Shown piece after piece: positions 1 through 9,933 of a DNA stretch of 64,000 nucleotides. The translations under genes were made by a program, and so were the position numbers. Below the pieces are notes generated by a model, which did not search any database, was not told the origin of the DNA, and was given only the letters and a program-made list of their open reading frames with translations. Position 1 is the first letter of the stretch, and each line of letters starts with the position of its first letter. The DNA is from Wenyingzhuangia aestuarii (GTDB lineage: Bacteria; Bacteroidota; Bacteroidia; Flavobacteriales; Flavobacteriaceae): the NCBI RefSeq assembly GCF_011927765.1, contig NZ_JAATJG010000002.1, forward strand, positions 1 through 64,000. Reading direction: 5' to 3'.

Positions 1-22
1 AATATCATTAGCTTTAAATGGA

Positions 23-49
23 ATGAGCCCGATAAAATATCGAGCTCAT
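23..49. repeat. 27-bp imperfect inverted repeat
   Basis: The arms ATGAGC-C-CGATA and TATCG-A-GCTCAT pair with one mismatch around an AAA loop. No T-tract follows directly on either strand, so it is not an obvious intrinsic terminator. It could be an RNA stem-loop at the end of a gene left of the window, or a protein-binding site. Confidence 0.4.
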
Positions 50-83
50 ATCAATAATTAATTTTTTAACCGTCCAACTTTTT

Positions 84-120
84 GGGGGCTGTCCACAATT
101 GCCAACCCCTTTTTTTATTT
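84..120 (+). terminator. Probable intrinsic terminator of a rightward gene left of the window
   Basis: The arms GGGGCTG and CAACCCC pair with one mismatch and are followed by a long T-rich tract on the plus strand. It would end transcription entering from the left and faces the leftward cassette 1 operon. Confidence 0.45.
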
Positions 121-130
121 TTTAAATGTC

Positions 131-544
131 TTAATTATAAACTTGTTCTTCTACAATACTAATATTAGTATAATTAGTAATAGTACCGTTATTGTCTATA
201 TTTAAAGATCCAGTACCTGTGGTTTTATCTCCAGTTATAGTATAGATGCTACTTTCATCTCCATCTGTTTTGGTAACTACAATAGTATATGTTGTATCGT
301 CAGAACTGTCTGTGTAGTTAGTGGTGTTGTATTTGTTTAATCGGGTAGTTGTTTGGTACTCTATAAGCAGAGTTTTAGATTGATAAACGTTTATTTTTTC
401 TAAACCACTACCAGTTATATTACTTAAGGTGTACACTTTTACCAAATCAATATCAGGAGTTCCTTCAAAAATAGATTCTTTAGAGCAACTACCTAGTAAA
501 ATGGCAAAGCAAAAAAGAGTGATTGTTTTTAGTATATTTTTCAT
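131..544 (-). CDS. Small lipoprotein of cassette 1, unknown function
   Basis: A 137-aa protein with a lipoprotein signal (hydrophobic stretch ending LLGSC, Cys20). I know no named family for it. The mature part starts with an LVKVYTL segment and ends in EEQVYN. Both features recur in the small lipoproteins at 24192-24923 (LVPVYSA, EKEIYN) and 32143-32829 (LVPVYTI, ETEVYN). The body is rich in Thr, Asn and Asp and looks beta-stranded. It is the last gene of the leftward SusC-SusD-lipoprotein operon and is separated from the gene before it by a perfect hairpin. It is the shortest of the three relatives and lacks about 100 residues of their middle. A surface accessory role in glycan uptake is inferred from position only. 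Confidence 0.75.
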   Translation of the reverse strand: MKNILKTITLFCFAILLGSCSKESIFEGTPDIDLVKVYTLSNITGSGLEKINVYQSKTLLIEYQTTTRLNKYNTTNYTDSSDDTTYTIVVTKTDGDESSIYTITGDKTTGTGSLNIDNNGTITNYTNISIVEEQVYN

Positions 545-560
545 TTTGTATTCTTTTTTA

Positions 561-594
561 ATCGCTCTTGTAGTTTTTAAGTAACAAGAGCGAT
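561..594 (-). promoter_or_regulatory. Intercistronic hairpin before the small lipoprotein (cassette 1)
   Basis: The arms ATCGCTCTTGT and ACAAGAGCGAT (minus-strand reading) pair perfectly over 11 bp with a 12-nt loop. It lies in the 60-nt spacer ahead of the small lipoprotein gene. On the sense strand it is followed by TAAAAAAG and the start codon, not a T-tract. Hairpins of different sequence occupy the same position in cassettes 2 and 3. Confidence 0.7.
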
Positions 595-604
595 GAGTTT
601 TTTA

Positions 605-2326
605 TTAAGGTCTTGTTTCTATTTTAATTAAAGAGAAATCATCAATGTACATTTCTTGAGCACCTGTAACTCCTGCGTTTAATGGAGGATGAATTCTAAA
701 TGCCCATCTAGAGTTAGATTCGGTAATGTCTTCTGGGAATGTAATTTCTTTTTCTATTAATTGCCAGCTACCTCTTTCTACATTTTCTATGTCCCAAACT
801 TGTTGTAAAAATACAGGTTTGTTAATTTCTGTTCTTATTGCTTTTAGTGTGTTTCCAGGTTCTAAGAAGACTCTGTAAGATGCTTTATAAGTTCCTGCAG
901 GTATAGGATCTGGTTTTGCAAAAGCAAACCCCCACAAGTTAATTCCAGGAAGTGGATTTGCATCTGTAGATTTAAAATGCATAGAAGCTTCTCCTAGAAA
1001 TGATTTACTTGTTGTTCTTTCGTAATAACCATCTGTGTTACTACCATCTACTTTATTTCCGTTTCCAATAAAATAATCTAGAGCAAAAGCATTGTTAATA
1101 GCCGGATGTGAGGTTTCAAAACTAGCCCAACCGTTTCCAGGTAAAACATTAGGTTCAAAATATGGAGTTACCGTTATAGGAGTTGTAAAATCTTCTAAGG
1201 GTCTTTCATCAGATGAGGTAATTGTTCCTCCTGCATAGTTTACAGTAATTACATCCGAATTATAAATAGGCTCGCTAAGAGTTAATTCAATATAAGTGGC
1301 ATCTGCTTCGCTAACTTTTGCATTGCTAACAGAAATGTTTTGGTTAAAAGCTCCGTTGGTTACATTTACGGTAAAGAAACTTTCTTGACTTGTAAAAGGA
1401 GTTAATTCTCCAGAAACTTGAAAACGCAAGACTTCGTCTTTGGTTTCTTTAATTTGTCCATTAATAGCAAAAGGTTGTGATGATTTAATAACCTTAACTT
1501 TTAAAGGAATAATTTTAGTAGCAGAAGCACTAGGATAATTTACACCGTTAGAGACTCCTCTATTGGCGGTTATGGTTCCGGCATCAAACGTTCCTAATTT
1601 AAAAAATTTAATAGTTGCTTCTTTAGCATTATTGGTTATAGGACTTCCGTTTGGAATTTCCCATCTTCTGCTAGTAGGTCTACCTTCAGTAGTTTGATCA
1701 AAATAGGTTAAAGAGCTACCTGCTTCTACCTCAACAGTAGGCCATGAATCTTTGTTTTTAGTACTTGTAAGTTCATCAGCAGTAATCGCTATTTTTTCTA
1801 CACCGTCTTGTAAAATTTTAAAATCAGGCTTTATGTGTCCATATACATCAAAAGTAAATGTAGTATCTATTACATGTAAATTTCCTACTTGTTTAGAAGT
1901 AAAAGTTCCTAAACTTGTTTTGTTACTAACAGGAGCATCGTAAGTGTTAAACAATCTTATTTTACTGTAGCCCTTTTTTCTAAAAAAGACATGAGCTTTA
2001 GTGTTTTTAGTAACAGTATCATTGTTAATAATAAATAATGGAAGAGAATCAGAAGCTGTAAATCTTTCTTTTAAAAAGTAATTTCCTTTTTCAATAATCC
2101 ATCTGTGTTCTTTTTGACCTTGAGATAAGTCTAAAAAACTAATATGGGTGTCAATGTTTATAGAAAATCGATCATCACCATTTACATTGGGATTAAAACC
2201 AATAATCCAAGAGGTGTCGTTAATTGTATCAGGTGCTGTATAATCAGCGTATTCTTGAGTACAACTTACTACTGTACAAAGTAGTAATGTACCTAGTATT
2301 ATTTGTTGTATGAATTTATTTTTCAT
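605..2326 (-). CDS. Surface glycan-binding-type lipoprotein, cassette 1
   Basis: A 573-aa lipoprotein (Cys22 after a hydrophobic signal) encoded directly after SusD. It has weak but clear homologues at 22473 and 30247. Shared landmarks in order are an N-terminal segment with FLDLSQG and WIIEKG, a middle segment with EAGSSLTYFD and GRPTSRRWE, an Ig-like segment with the pattern IELTLSEPIYNSDVITV, and a C-terminal jelly-roll-like domain ending MYIDDFSLI, as in CBM4-type modules. The position matches surface glycan-binding proteins (SusE/F-like) of known SusCD operons. Ligand binding is inferred from context and the C-terminal fold pattern. No catalytic motif is visible. Confidence 0.75.
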   Translation of the reverse strand: MKNKFIQQIILGTLLLCTVVSCTQEYADYTAPDTINDTSWIIGFNPNVNGDDRFSINIDTHISFLDLSQGQKEHRWIIEKGNYFLKERFTASDSLPLFIINNDTVTKNTKAHVFFRKKGYSKIRLFNTYDAPVSNKTSLGTFTSKQVGNLHVIDTTFTFDVYGHIKPDFKILQDGVEKIAITADELTSTKNKDSWPTVEVEAGSSLTYFDQTTEGRPTSRRWEIPNGSPITNNAKEATIKFFKLGTFDAGTITANRGVSNGVNYPSASATKIIPLKVKVIKSSQPFAINGQIKETKDEVLRFQVSGELTPFTSQESFFTVNVTNGAFNQNISVSNAKVSEADATYIELTLSEPIYNSDVITVNYAGGTITSSDERPLEDFTTPITVTPYFEPNVLPGNGWASFETSHPAINNAFALDYFIGNGNKVDGSNTDGYYERTTSKSFLGEASMHFKSTDANPLPGINLWGFAFAKPDPIPAGTYKASYRVFLEPGNTLKAIRTEINKPVFLQQVWDIENVERGSWQLIEKEITFPEDITESNSRWAFRIHPPLNAGVTGAQEMYIDDFSLIKIETRP

Positions 2327-2358
2327 CTGGTTGTGTTTTAAGTTCGTTATAATAACAA

Positions 2359-4158
2359 TTAGTCTATGTTACCGTTTGCGTTCTTTTCTCTTGATGGAAT
2401 AGGGTAGTAGCTATTTAAGGCATCTGTATAATTACTGTTTGCCAAATCATATTCATAATCTACTACTTCTGCTTGATTTATATCTGCAGGAGCCGTGTCT
2501 GTTAAAGAAGGGAAGTTTTGTTTTGTTTTAGCTACTCCTTCGTTATCTGTATAACTATAATTAACTCCATAAAGTGTTAAGTCTGATAGTTCTTGCAAAC
2601 GTTCTTTAAATCCGTAGTTATCAGATTTTTTCCATCTAATAAAATCAATCCAACGCATAGCATGTCCTTCTGCACCTAATTCTAATGGTTTTTCTATTTT
2701 CATAAAACGATCCATAAGGCTAGTTTGTGTGTATACTTCTTCATCATAAGTTCTACTAGTATCTCCATTTGATGGACCTAATAAAACCAATCCCCATCTT
2801 TTTCTAATTTGGTTAATTAAACCTAGAGCTTCATCAATTTTATTGGTTTTAATTTTGCATTCTGCTAGGTTTAAAATGGCTTCTGCTAATCTAATTACTG
2901 TTAAGTTTTTTGCAGAATAAGCGACTCCGTTTGGTATGTCTCTTTCAGCAGCTACAATATCATGATTGGTGTATTTTTTCCAGTAAGCAAATCCTCCCCA
3001 GGCTCTACCATTAAAAGCAGGTCCTGTAACTTCTGTAGTAGGTGCTTGGTAATATAAAGTTTGATAATCTTCTACAATAGCCATCATTGATGATGCTCTA
3101 AGTGGTACATTTCTTAACTTTTTTGTGTTGTCTGCAGGATCTATATAATAATTCCTGTCATCTAAAGGATCTTTAGGTTCGTTTTTAAATTCGTATGCAA
3201 TCCATGCTGGTCCTGCTGCAGTTGTAGAGGTGTTACCACGAGTGTATAATGCCAATATACTGGTACCTGTTCCTCCATCCCAAGGAGCAAAATTTAAATT
3301 GATATTATCTGCTGTAAAATTTACTTCAAAAATAGATTCATCATTAAATTCTCCAGCGGTTGTAAACATTAAATCTAAGTCTGTTACAAGCTCGTATCCA
3401 TGGTTATTAATTACGTCTTCGTAATAAGCACTAGCTTCTGTATACTTTAGTTCGTTTAGGTAAGAGTTTCCTAAAACCATAGCAGCAGCACCTGCAGTAA
3501 CTTTAGAAATATCATTATCTGGATATTCTCCTTTTTTATAAAGGTTAGCATAGGCATATTCTAAATCTTCTCTAATAAAAGTTAAAACATCAGCAGCCGA
3601 TGATAATGGTAGTTCATACTCCTCTCTATTGGTAGGAACTTTATTTCTTATAATAATACTACCATTGTTATAAGTAGTGTATAGGTAATAGTGGAACAGT
3701 CCTCTAAAAAAACGAGCTTGAGCCATTTGAGATGTCCACTCTTCTTGGTTAATATCTGTATTGGTTTGAATTCTTTCTAAAGCTTCTATTACTTGATTTG
3801 CTCTAAAAATTCCTAAATAGTTAGACTGCCATTTTTCATTTACTTCATCAGAAGTTTCTGAATAGGTATGAATGTAAAAAGGAGAAGGAGATGCAGGAGT
3901 AGGTCTGTTTAAAGACGGGTATCCCATATCTGATCTTAACATTTCTTCTGGAATGTTAAATGTAGAAGGGTCGTATAAAGTTTTGTATACAGAATACAAT
4001 CCTTTTTGTGTTTCTCCTAAATCTCTCCAAAAGTTGTCTGTTGTAGCTTCGTTAGGGTTTTCTTGTTCTAAGAAATCTCTTTTCATTTCATCTGTACACG
4101 AGGTCATAAAACCAAGAGCAAGCGTGAATATGGTAATTTTAAATATGATATTTTTCAT
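2359..4158 (-). CDS. SusD-like glycan-binding lipoprotein, cassette 1 (RagB/SusD family)
   Basis: A 599-aa lipoprotein with lipobox FMTSC (Cys21). SusD-family landmarks are the QARFFRGLFHYYL helix, the VIRLAEAILNLAECK helix, the NQIRKRWGL segment and the EGHAMRWIDFIRW motif near the C-terminus. The family caps the paired SusC barrel at the cell surface and captures oligosaccharides. It begins 12 nt after the SusC stop and is plainly co-transcribed. Relatives at 20642 and 28489 share these motifs, as expected for parallel systems working on related glycans. Confidence 0.93.
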   Translation of the reverse strand: MKNIIFKITIFTLALGFMTSCTDEMKRDFLEQENPNEATTDNFWRDLGETQKGLYSVYKTLYDPSTFNIPEEMLRSDMGYPSLNRPTPASPSPFYIHTYSETSDEVNEKWQSNYLGIFRANQVIEALERIQTNTDINQEEWTSQMAQARFFRGLFHYYLYTTYNNGSIIIRNKVPTNREEYELPLSSAADVLTFIREDLEYAYANLYKKGEYPDNDISKVTAGAAAMVLGNSYLNELKYTEASAYYEDVINNHGYELVTDLDLMFTTAGEFNDESIFEVNFTADNINLNFAPWDGGTGTSILALYTRGNTSTTAAGPAWIAYEFKNEPKDPLDDRNYYIDPADNTKKLRNVPLRASSMMAIVEDYQTLYYQAPTTEVTGPAFNGRAWGGFAYWKKYTNHDIVAAERDIPNGVAYSAKNLTVIRLAEAILNLAECKIKTNKIDEALGLINQIRKRWGLVLLGPSNGDTSRTYDEEVYTQTSLMDRFMKIEKPLELGAEGHAMRWIDFIRWKKSDNYGFKERLQELSDLTLYGVNYSYTDNEGVAKTKQNFPSLTDTAPADINQAEVVDYEYDLANSNYTDALNSYYPIPSREKNANGNID

Positions 4159-4170
4159 GATTGTACGGTA

Positions 4171-7100
4171 TTAAAAGTTGAAATTAATTCCTGCTAAATA
4201 TTGTACAGATATAGGTCCTGTTCCTTTATCTAGTCCTTTTGCCGTTACACCACCACCTACTTCAGGATTGTATCCTTTGTAGTTGGTAAAAGTTAAAGGG
4301 TTTTGAGAACTGATGTAAAATCTTAGTCTTTCAATTCCTAGTTTTTTTGTTGTTTTTTTAGGTAAACTATAACCTAAGGTTACTTGTCTTAAGCGTAAGT
4401 AAGAACCATCTTCTAGCCATAAATCACTATAACCAATAAAGTTTCTGTGGTTTCTAATATCATCACGGAAAGCAGGTACATTGGTTACAGGGTTTGCTTC
4501 TGACCATTGATATATTAAATCTTTGTGTCTTCCAAAACCATATGCCCATGCATTAAAACCATTCATAATTTCATGACCTAGTGATGCATACCAGTTCATA
4601 GAAAAATCAAAGTCTTTGTAAGTAGCATTTACATTGTAACCAATTTCGTATTTAGGAAGTCCGCTTCCGCTGTATACTCTGTCGTTATCATCTAATTGCT
4701 TGTCATTATTTTGATCGATAAACATTACATCTCCCATTTTAGCATTAGAGTCAATAGTTTGATATTCTGCTAATTTTTCCTCAGTATTAATAATTCCGTT
4801 AGTTCTCCATAAATAGAAAGCTCCAGCTTCTCTACCTACTTGATGTGCTGTAACTCTAGATTGTGTTTGTGCTCTACTTACCAAACCATTATCATTGGTG
4901 AATAAGAAATCATTATCTCCGTTTATTTTGGTGATTTTGTTTTGATTGGTTGTAAAAGTTCCTGTCATTTGATACCAAACTTTTCCAATTCTATTTCTAT
5001 ATCTAGTAGATAACTCAATCCCTTTGTTAGTCATGTTTCCTGCATTTAAAATTACAGTAGCATTGTTTCCACCACCAGCAGATGTTGGTAAGAAAACAGG
5101 GAATAACATATCTCTTTTGTGAGTTGAGTAATAATTTGCTCCAAACGTTATTTTGTTTTTTAAGAAAGCTAAATCAACACCTACGTTTGTTTGTACAGAA
5201 GTTTCCCACTTTAAGTTTGGGTTTTTAAAATCTGTTTGAGTAGCACCATTGTTTAGTACTTCGCTAGTTCCTGTAGCTCCTACATAATCTATGTTTTGAG
5301 TAATAGTAGCTATGTATTGGTAATCTTGAATTCTATTGTTACCTACGGTACCGTGTGTAATTCTAAATTTAAAGTTATTTACAGTGTCTTTAAAATTATT
5401 CCAAAATTCTTCATCAGATACATTCCATGCAAACGCTAAAGAAGGAAACATTCCAAAATTGTTATTGTATGCGTATTTAGAAGTTCTATCAAAACGAACA
5501 CTAGAACTTAAGTTGTATTTTCCTTTGTAATTATATTGTAAACGGGCTAGTTGACTAAACATGGTGCTTGTGTAATCGTTACCAGAGTTTACAATTTGTT
5601 CTCCTGTAGCGCTGTTTAAAACATCTAAATCATTATTAATAGCTTCTAGTCTTCTTGCATTAAATTGTTCAAAACTTGTTTTTTCTGCAGTAATAAAAAT
5701 TCCTAAGTCAAGTTTATGATCGTCAAATTGTTTTTTAATATTACCTCCAATTTCTGCGTAAAAATTAATTCTCTCGTTACTTCTGTCTTCTATATAACTA
5801 TTAGTAGGTTGAGTAATAGGTTGACCCGTAGTACGGTTAATAACTTCTTGGTAAGGAACTTTTATTTTTCCTCTTCCTATATTGTATGTAACTCCAGAAT
5901 TAGCTCTTAAGCTAATGTTTTTGTTTACATCGTAATTTAGGTTGATAGAAGCATTGGATCTTAATGTTTTAAGGTATTCTTTAGTTTTTAAACTCTGAAT
6001 TACCCATGTTAAACGGTTAGCTTGGTCTCCGTTATCTACCAAATCATTAAAATCATCTAAAACCAATCCGTTTTGGTTTGGACTATATACAATGGCTTGT
6101 GATAGTAAATTGTTTCTAGGAATATCTCTTTTATCAATAGACAAACCAACGCTTGTACCTACAGATAATTTTCCTTTTTTGTAGGTAGTATTAGATCTGG
6201 TATTAAATCTTTCGTAATTAGAGTTTAATTGTAATCCTTTTTGATTAAAAATACCCATAGTTACATTGTAGGTAAGTTCTTTATTACCTCCAGAAACACT
6301 AGTGTTGTAATTGTGTATGTATGCTTGGTCGTTAAATAATAGTTTGTTTAAATCTGTATCATTTTGTAACGCATAAGGATTTTGTAAAGTTGGAAGTCTT
6401 AAATTAGCATCTACATCTCCTGTTGTATTTCTAAAACTTACTGTGTTTACAAATAATTGCTCAGTAGCATTTAATAAAGGAACAGCTGGTCTTCTTAACT
6501 GAATGGCAGAACTACCGTTAACACGAACTTTTAAAGTTCCTTCTTCTCCTTTTTTAGTCGTAATTAATATAACTCCGGCAGCACCACGAGCACCGTAAAT
6601 AGCTGTAGAAGCAGCATCTTTTAAAATGTCTAAACTTTCTACTTCACTTGGCGGAATTCTAGGATCTCCATCTTGAATAATTCCATCAACAACATATAAA
6701 GGAGTATTGTCTCCGTTAATAGAAGTAATTCCACGAATTAAAATTTCTGATTCTCCTCCAGGGGTAGATGGGGCTACAACGTTTACACCAGATACCTGTC
6801 CTTGTAATGCCGTACCTAAATCTGAAGTAGTAATTCTTTCTAGTTCTTCAGCTTCAACTCTGGCAACAGCACCGGTTAATTCTTTCTTTTTTACAGAACC
6901 ATATCCAATTAAAACAACATCATTTAAATTTTCTACATTACTATTTAAAGTTATGTTTTGTGTTGCAGAGGTAATGGTTATGGTTTTATCTTCAAAACCT
7001 AAGTAAGCGAACTTTAAAATATCGCCAGATTTAGCTTTTATTACGTATTGACCATCAAAGTCTGAGGTAACAACTACTTTAGTACCAAGTTTGTATACAT

Positions 7101-7257
7101 TGGCACCTATTAAAGGTTCTCCGTTATCATCAACAATAGTACCTGTTACCTTGGTAAATGTTTGTGCATTTGATGGTAAACAGACTAATGAGAGCATAAC
7201 AATAAGTATGGAAATACTTTTAGTTATGGTTAATCTTGAAAAAATAAAATTTATCAT
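4171..7257 (-). CDS. SusC-like TonB-dependent outer-membrane transporter, cassette 1
   Basis: A 1028-aa protein with a signal peptide ending near LPSNAQ. It is followed by a carboxypeptidase-regulatory-like domain (about residues 35-110: VTGTIVDDNGEPLIGANV), a TonB-box region (LNDVVLIGYG), a plug domain with LYVVDG and ILKDAASTAIYGARGA, and a long beta-barrel ending in NFNF with the terminal aromatic residue typical of outer-membrane barrels. It imports oligosaccharides in complex with the SusD-like partner at 2359. The mature protein resembles the SusC at 17513 more than the one at 25410: both have the NPRIPP/DPRIPP plug segment and a GLDKGT C-terminus. It is the first gene of the leftward operon and diverges from GH127. 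Confidence 0.95.
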   Translation of the reverse strand: MINFIFSRLTITKSISILIVMLSLVCLPSNAQTFTKVTGTIVDDNGEPLIGANVYKLGTKVVVTSDFDGQYVIKAKSGDILKFAYLGFEDKTITITSATQNITLNSNVENLNDVVLIGYGSVKKKELTGAVARVEAEELERITTSDLGTALQGQVSGVNVVAPSTPGGESEILIRGITSINGDNTPLYVVDGIIQDGDPRIPPSEVESLDILKDAASTAIYGARGAAGVILITTKKGEEGTLKVRVNGSSAIQLRRPAVPLLNATEQLFVNTVSFRNTTGDVDANLRLPTLQNPYALQNDTDLNKLLFNDQAYIHNYNTSVSGGNKELTYNVTMGIFNQKGLQLNSNYERFNTRSNTTYKKGKLSVGTSVGLSIDKRDIPRNNLLSQAIVYSPNQNGLVLDDFNDLVDNGDQANRLTWVIQSLKTKEYLKTLRSNASINLNYDVNKNISLRANSGVTYNIGRGKIKVPYQEVINRTTGQPITQPTNSYIEDRSNERINFYAEIGGNIKKQFDDHKLDLGIFITAEKTSFEQFNARRLEAINNDLDVLNSATGEQIVNSGNDYTSTMFSQLARLQYNYKGKYNLSSSVRFDRTSKYAYNNNFGMFPSLAFAWNVSDEEFWNNFKDTVNNFKFRITHGTVGNNRIQDYQYIATITQNIDYVGATGTSEVLNNGATQTDFKNPNLKWETSVQTNVGVDLAFLKNKITFGANYYSTHKRDMLFPVFLPTSAGGGNNATVILNAGNMTNKGIELSTRYRNRIGKVWYQMTGTFTTNQNKITKINGDNDFLFTNDNGLVSRAQTQSRVTAHQVGREAGAFYLWRTNGIINTEEKLAEYQTIDSNAKMGDVMFIDQNNDKQLDDNDRVYSGSGLPKYEIGYNVNATYKDFDFSMNWYASLGHEIMNGFNAWAYGFGRHKDLIYQWSEANPVTNVPAFRDDIRNHRNFIGYSDLWLEDGSYLRLRQVTLGYSLPKKTTKKLGIERLRFYISSQNPLTFTNYKGYNPEVGGGVTAKGLDKGTGPISVQYLAGINFNF

Positions 7258-7738
7258 AATTAGTTAGTTAAAATTAGAATTGCTTATCTAGTTTGATAAG
7301 CGGGTTTTTGGTTTTGAATTAATGACACTTTATTGATGTGTATTTTTTTAAAATGTCAGTTTTTTAGTTTTAAAAAGTGTTTAAAAATTCGGTATTTGTA
7401 TTGGATTATTGATAATTAAATATTAAATAATAGTGTTATATAGCAAAATAATAGCTTTTTATCTATTGATTTGTTACGTGGTTTAGCCAATAGTAGTACT
7501 ATTTTGATTTTTTAGCCTAAAACCACTCTTTCAGGAAATACTAGAAGGTATTAGATTTACATCCATAAACAATTAACAGTACAATTTTGATGTTATTTAA
7601 ACTATCTAGAGATTAAATTATCATACACATAAGCTTTTGTTTAAGTTTATGTTAAGAAACAAATAGTAAATATTTTGTATTATTTGTTTTAACCGTCTTT
7701 TTTTAACAAAAGCATAATTATTAATGAATTATTATACT
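7258..7738. promoter_or_regulatory. Divergent promoter region between SusC (cassette 1) and GH127
   Basis: This 481-base AT-rich gap contains no gene. It holds a 7-bp hairpin (7282-7301, GCTTATC/GATAAGC) in the presumed 5' leader of SusC, the sequence CAGTACAATTTT at 7577-7588 that recurs upstream of the hybrid sensor gene at 12908-12919, and a GTAAATATTTTGTA element at 7666-7679. I see no exact TAnnTTTG promoter element in a convincing position on either strand. Confidence 0.5.
7666..7679 (-). promoter_or_regulatory. Candidate regulator-binding site, variant of the motif shared with cassettes 2 and 3
   Basis: Read on the minus strand this is TACAAAATATTTAC. It differs at one position from the TACAAATTATTTAC core that is identical upstream of the SusC genes at 17513 and 25410. 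It lies about 60 bp from the GH127 start and about 420 bp from the cassette 1 SusC start. Confidence 0.4.
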
Positions 7739-9760
7739 ATGAGAAAAGTTTTTTTAGGGGTTTTAGGTATGTTGACTTTGGGAGTTGCCAATGCACAGGA
7801 AAAAGGAATTATGAATAACACTAAAAGTCCTAGTGTAAAATTTAAAAGTATAGACATTGGAGATTGTCATTGGACTTCTGGTTTTTGGGCTGATAAGTTT
7901 AAAAAAGCAGAAGAGGTAATGGTACCTTATATGGGAGAAGTTCTAACGGGAGATGTAGGTCATGCATTAAATAATTTTAAAATTGTTGCAGGACTTAAAG
8001 AAGGAAAGCATAAGGGAATGAAATGGCATGATGGAGATTTTTATAAATGGATGGAAGCTTCTATGTACATATACGCACAAAACAAAGACCCTAAAATTTT
8101 AAAAGAGTTAGATGAGTATATTGATATTATAGGAAAAGCACAAGCTCCTGATGGATATATTCAAACACAAGTACAAGCTTTTACAGATAGAGAAAGATTT
8201 GGAAATAGACAATATCATGAAATGTACAATGCAGGTCATTTATTTACGGCTGCTTGTATTCATAATAGAATTACAGGTAAAACCAATTTTTTAGATATTG
8301 CCATCAAACAAGCAGATTTTTTGTACAAAACCTTTATGCCAGAACCTAAAGGAGATTTAAAGCGTTTTGGATTTAATCAAACTCAAATAATGGGATTGGT
8401 AGAGTTGTATAGAACTACTCAAGATGATCGTTATTTAAAATTGGCTGAATTGTTTATCAACTTAAGAGGAAAGTCAGGTGTAGAGCCAAGTTCTGTTGCA
8501 GGTTACAAGTTTATTGGAGATATGGTACAAGAACGTACCCCATTAAGAAAAGCAAAAACAGCAGAAGGACACGCTGTATTGGCTTTGTATTTTTATGCAG
8601 GAGCTGCTGATGTATATGCAGAAACAGGAGAGCAAGCATTAATTGATGCTTTGGATAGATTGTGGAGTAATGTGGTCAATAAAAAAATGTATGTAACAGG
8701 AGCTGTAGGGCAAACACATCACGGAGTATCATCACATGTAGATATGGTTCACGAAGGTTTTATTAATGAATACATGATGCCTAACTTAACGGCTTATAAT
8801 GAAACTTGTGCTAATATTTGTAACTCTATGTTTAGTTACCGTATGTTAGGGTTGCATGGAGAAGCTAAGTATGCAGATATTATGGAATTAGTATTATTTA
8901 ACAGTGCTTTGTCTGGAATTAGTATTGAGGGGAAAGATTATTTTTATGCAAATCCATTACGTGTAAGTCATAAAGGATATGATCCTGGAAACGATACAGA
9001 ATTTGATGTTCGTCAGCCTTATATTCCATGTTTTTGTTGTCCACCAAACTTGGTGCGTACCATTGCAAAATTATCAGGATGGGCATATAGCTTAACTAGT
9101 AACGGTGTTGCTGTAAACTTATTTGGAGGAAATGAATTGTCTACAAAAATGTTAGATGGTTCTAAACTTAAATTAACGCAAGAGTCTCAATACCCTTGGC
9201 AAGGAAATGTAACTTTAACCGTAGATAAATGTAAAAGAGATGCTTTTGATATTTTGGTTAGAATACCAGAATGGGCTAAAGGAACTACTGTAAAAGTAAA
9301 CGGTAAAGATGCTGGGTATAAAGTTATACCAGGTCAATACCTTACTATGAATAAAAAATGGAGAAAAGGTGATGTGATTACTTTAGACATGCCAATGGAA
9401 ATTAAATTGTTAGAAGGAAATCCATTAATAGAAGAAGTAAGAAATCAAGCAGCAGTTAAAAGAGGGCCTGTGGTATACTGTGTAGAAAGTCCAGATTTAC
9501 CTAACAATACAGAGGTTTTAGATGTGTATTTGCCTTTTGATTCTAAATTAACAGCAAATTACAAACCAGATTTCTTAGGAGGAGTTACTACTATTTCTGG
9601 AGCATTGGCTATTCGTAAAGATAAAAATGAAGCTATGTATAACGAAGTGTCTAAACCTACATGGGAAACCAAAAATGTACAGTTAGTTCCTTATTTTTCT
9701 TGGGCAAACAGAGGAGTAAGTGAAATGTCTGTTTGGTTACCCGTTCTTTGGAATAAGTAA
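7739..9760 (+). CDS. GH127 family glycoside hydrolase (DUF1680)
   Basis: A 673-aa exported enzyme with a signal peptide ending VANAQ. The start at 7739 puts this signal at the N-terminus; an in-frame ATG at 7724 would add five residues. Catalytic residues known from the characterised family member HypBA1 have matches with the same spacing: candidate acid/base Glu339, then Glu355-x-Cys357 and the Cys433-Cys434 pair (CFCCPPN), which together form the zinc-thiolate site. GH127 includes beta-L-arabinofuranosidases, and marine members of the family release 3,6-anhydro-D-galactose from carrageenan oligosaccharides. The sulfatase and GH117 context favours the second role, but specificity cannot be read directly. 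It has its own terminator and so appears monocistronic. Confidence 0.88.
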   Translation: MRKVFLGVLGMLTLGVANAQEKGIMNNTKSPSVKFKSIDIGDCHWTSGFWADKFKKAEEVMVPYMGEVLTGDVGHALNNFKIVAGLKEGKHKGMKWHDGDFYKWMEASMYIYAQNKDPKILKELDEYIDIIGKAQAPDGYIQTQVQAFTDRERFGNRQYHEMYNAGHLFTAACIHNRITGKTNFLDIAIKQADFLYKTFMPEPKGDLKRFGFNQTQIMGLVELYRTTQDDRYLKLAELFINLRGKSGVEPSSVAGYKFIGDMVQERTPLRKAKTAEGHAVLALYFYAGAADVYAETGEQALIDALDRLWSNVVNKKMYVTGAVGQTHHGVSSHVDMVHEGFINEYMMPNLTAYNETCANICNSMFSYRMLGLHGEAKYADIMELVLFNSALSGISIEGKDYFYANPLRVSHKGYDPGNDTEFDVRQPYIPCFCCPPNLVRTIAKLSGWAYSLTSNGVAVNLFGGNELSTKMLDGSKLKLTQESQYPWQGNVTLTVDKCKRDAFDILVRIPEWAKGTTVKVNGKDAGYKVIPGQYLTMNKKWRKGDVITLDMPMEIKLLEGNPLIEEVRNQAAVKRGPVVYCVESPDLPNNTEVLDVYLPFDSKLTANYKPDFLGGVTTISGALAIRKDKNEAMYNEVSKPTWETKNVQLVPYFSWANRGVSEMSVWLPVLWNK

Positions 9761-9784
9761 TAATAAATACATTTTAGTTATTGT

Positions 9785-9832
9785 AAAAAAAACAGGTATT
9801 TCTTTGTAAGAAAAGTAACTGCCTGTTTTTTT
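9785..9832 (+). terminator. Intrinsic terminator after GH127
   Basis: AAAAAAAACAGG and CCTGTTTTTTT form the base of an imperfect hairpin ending in a T-tract, 25 nt after the GH127 stop codon. The A-rich 5' arm would also let it act on the opposite strand. Confidence 0.6.
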
Positions 9833-9933
9833 AATGTTAATATGTTAAGAAAGTGTTGTTTGTAGTGCATATACACCCATAGAATAATAGGTTATTGTGC
9901 TAATTTTCAACTCTAATTTAATAGCTAAAATAT

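Noticed and set aside
6707-7006. 99-aa open frame opposite the SusC plug domain (also 17869-18066)
   Set aside because: The same antisense frame recurs opposite another SusC because the plug coding sequence is conserved. It is a shadow, not a gene.
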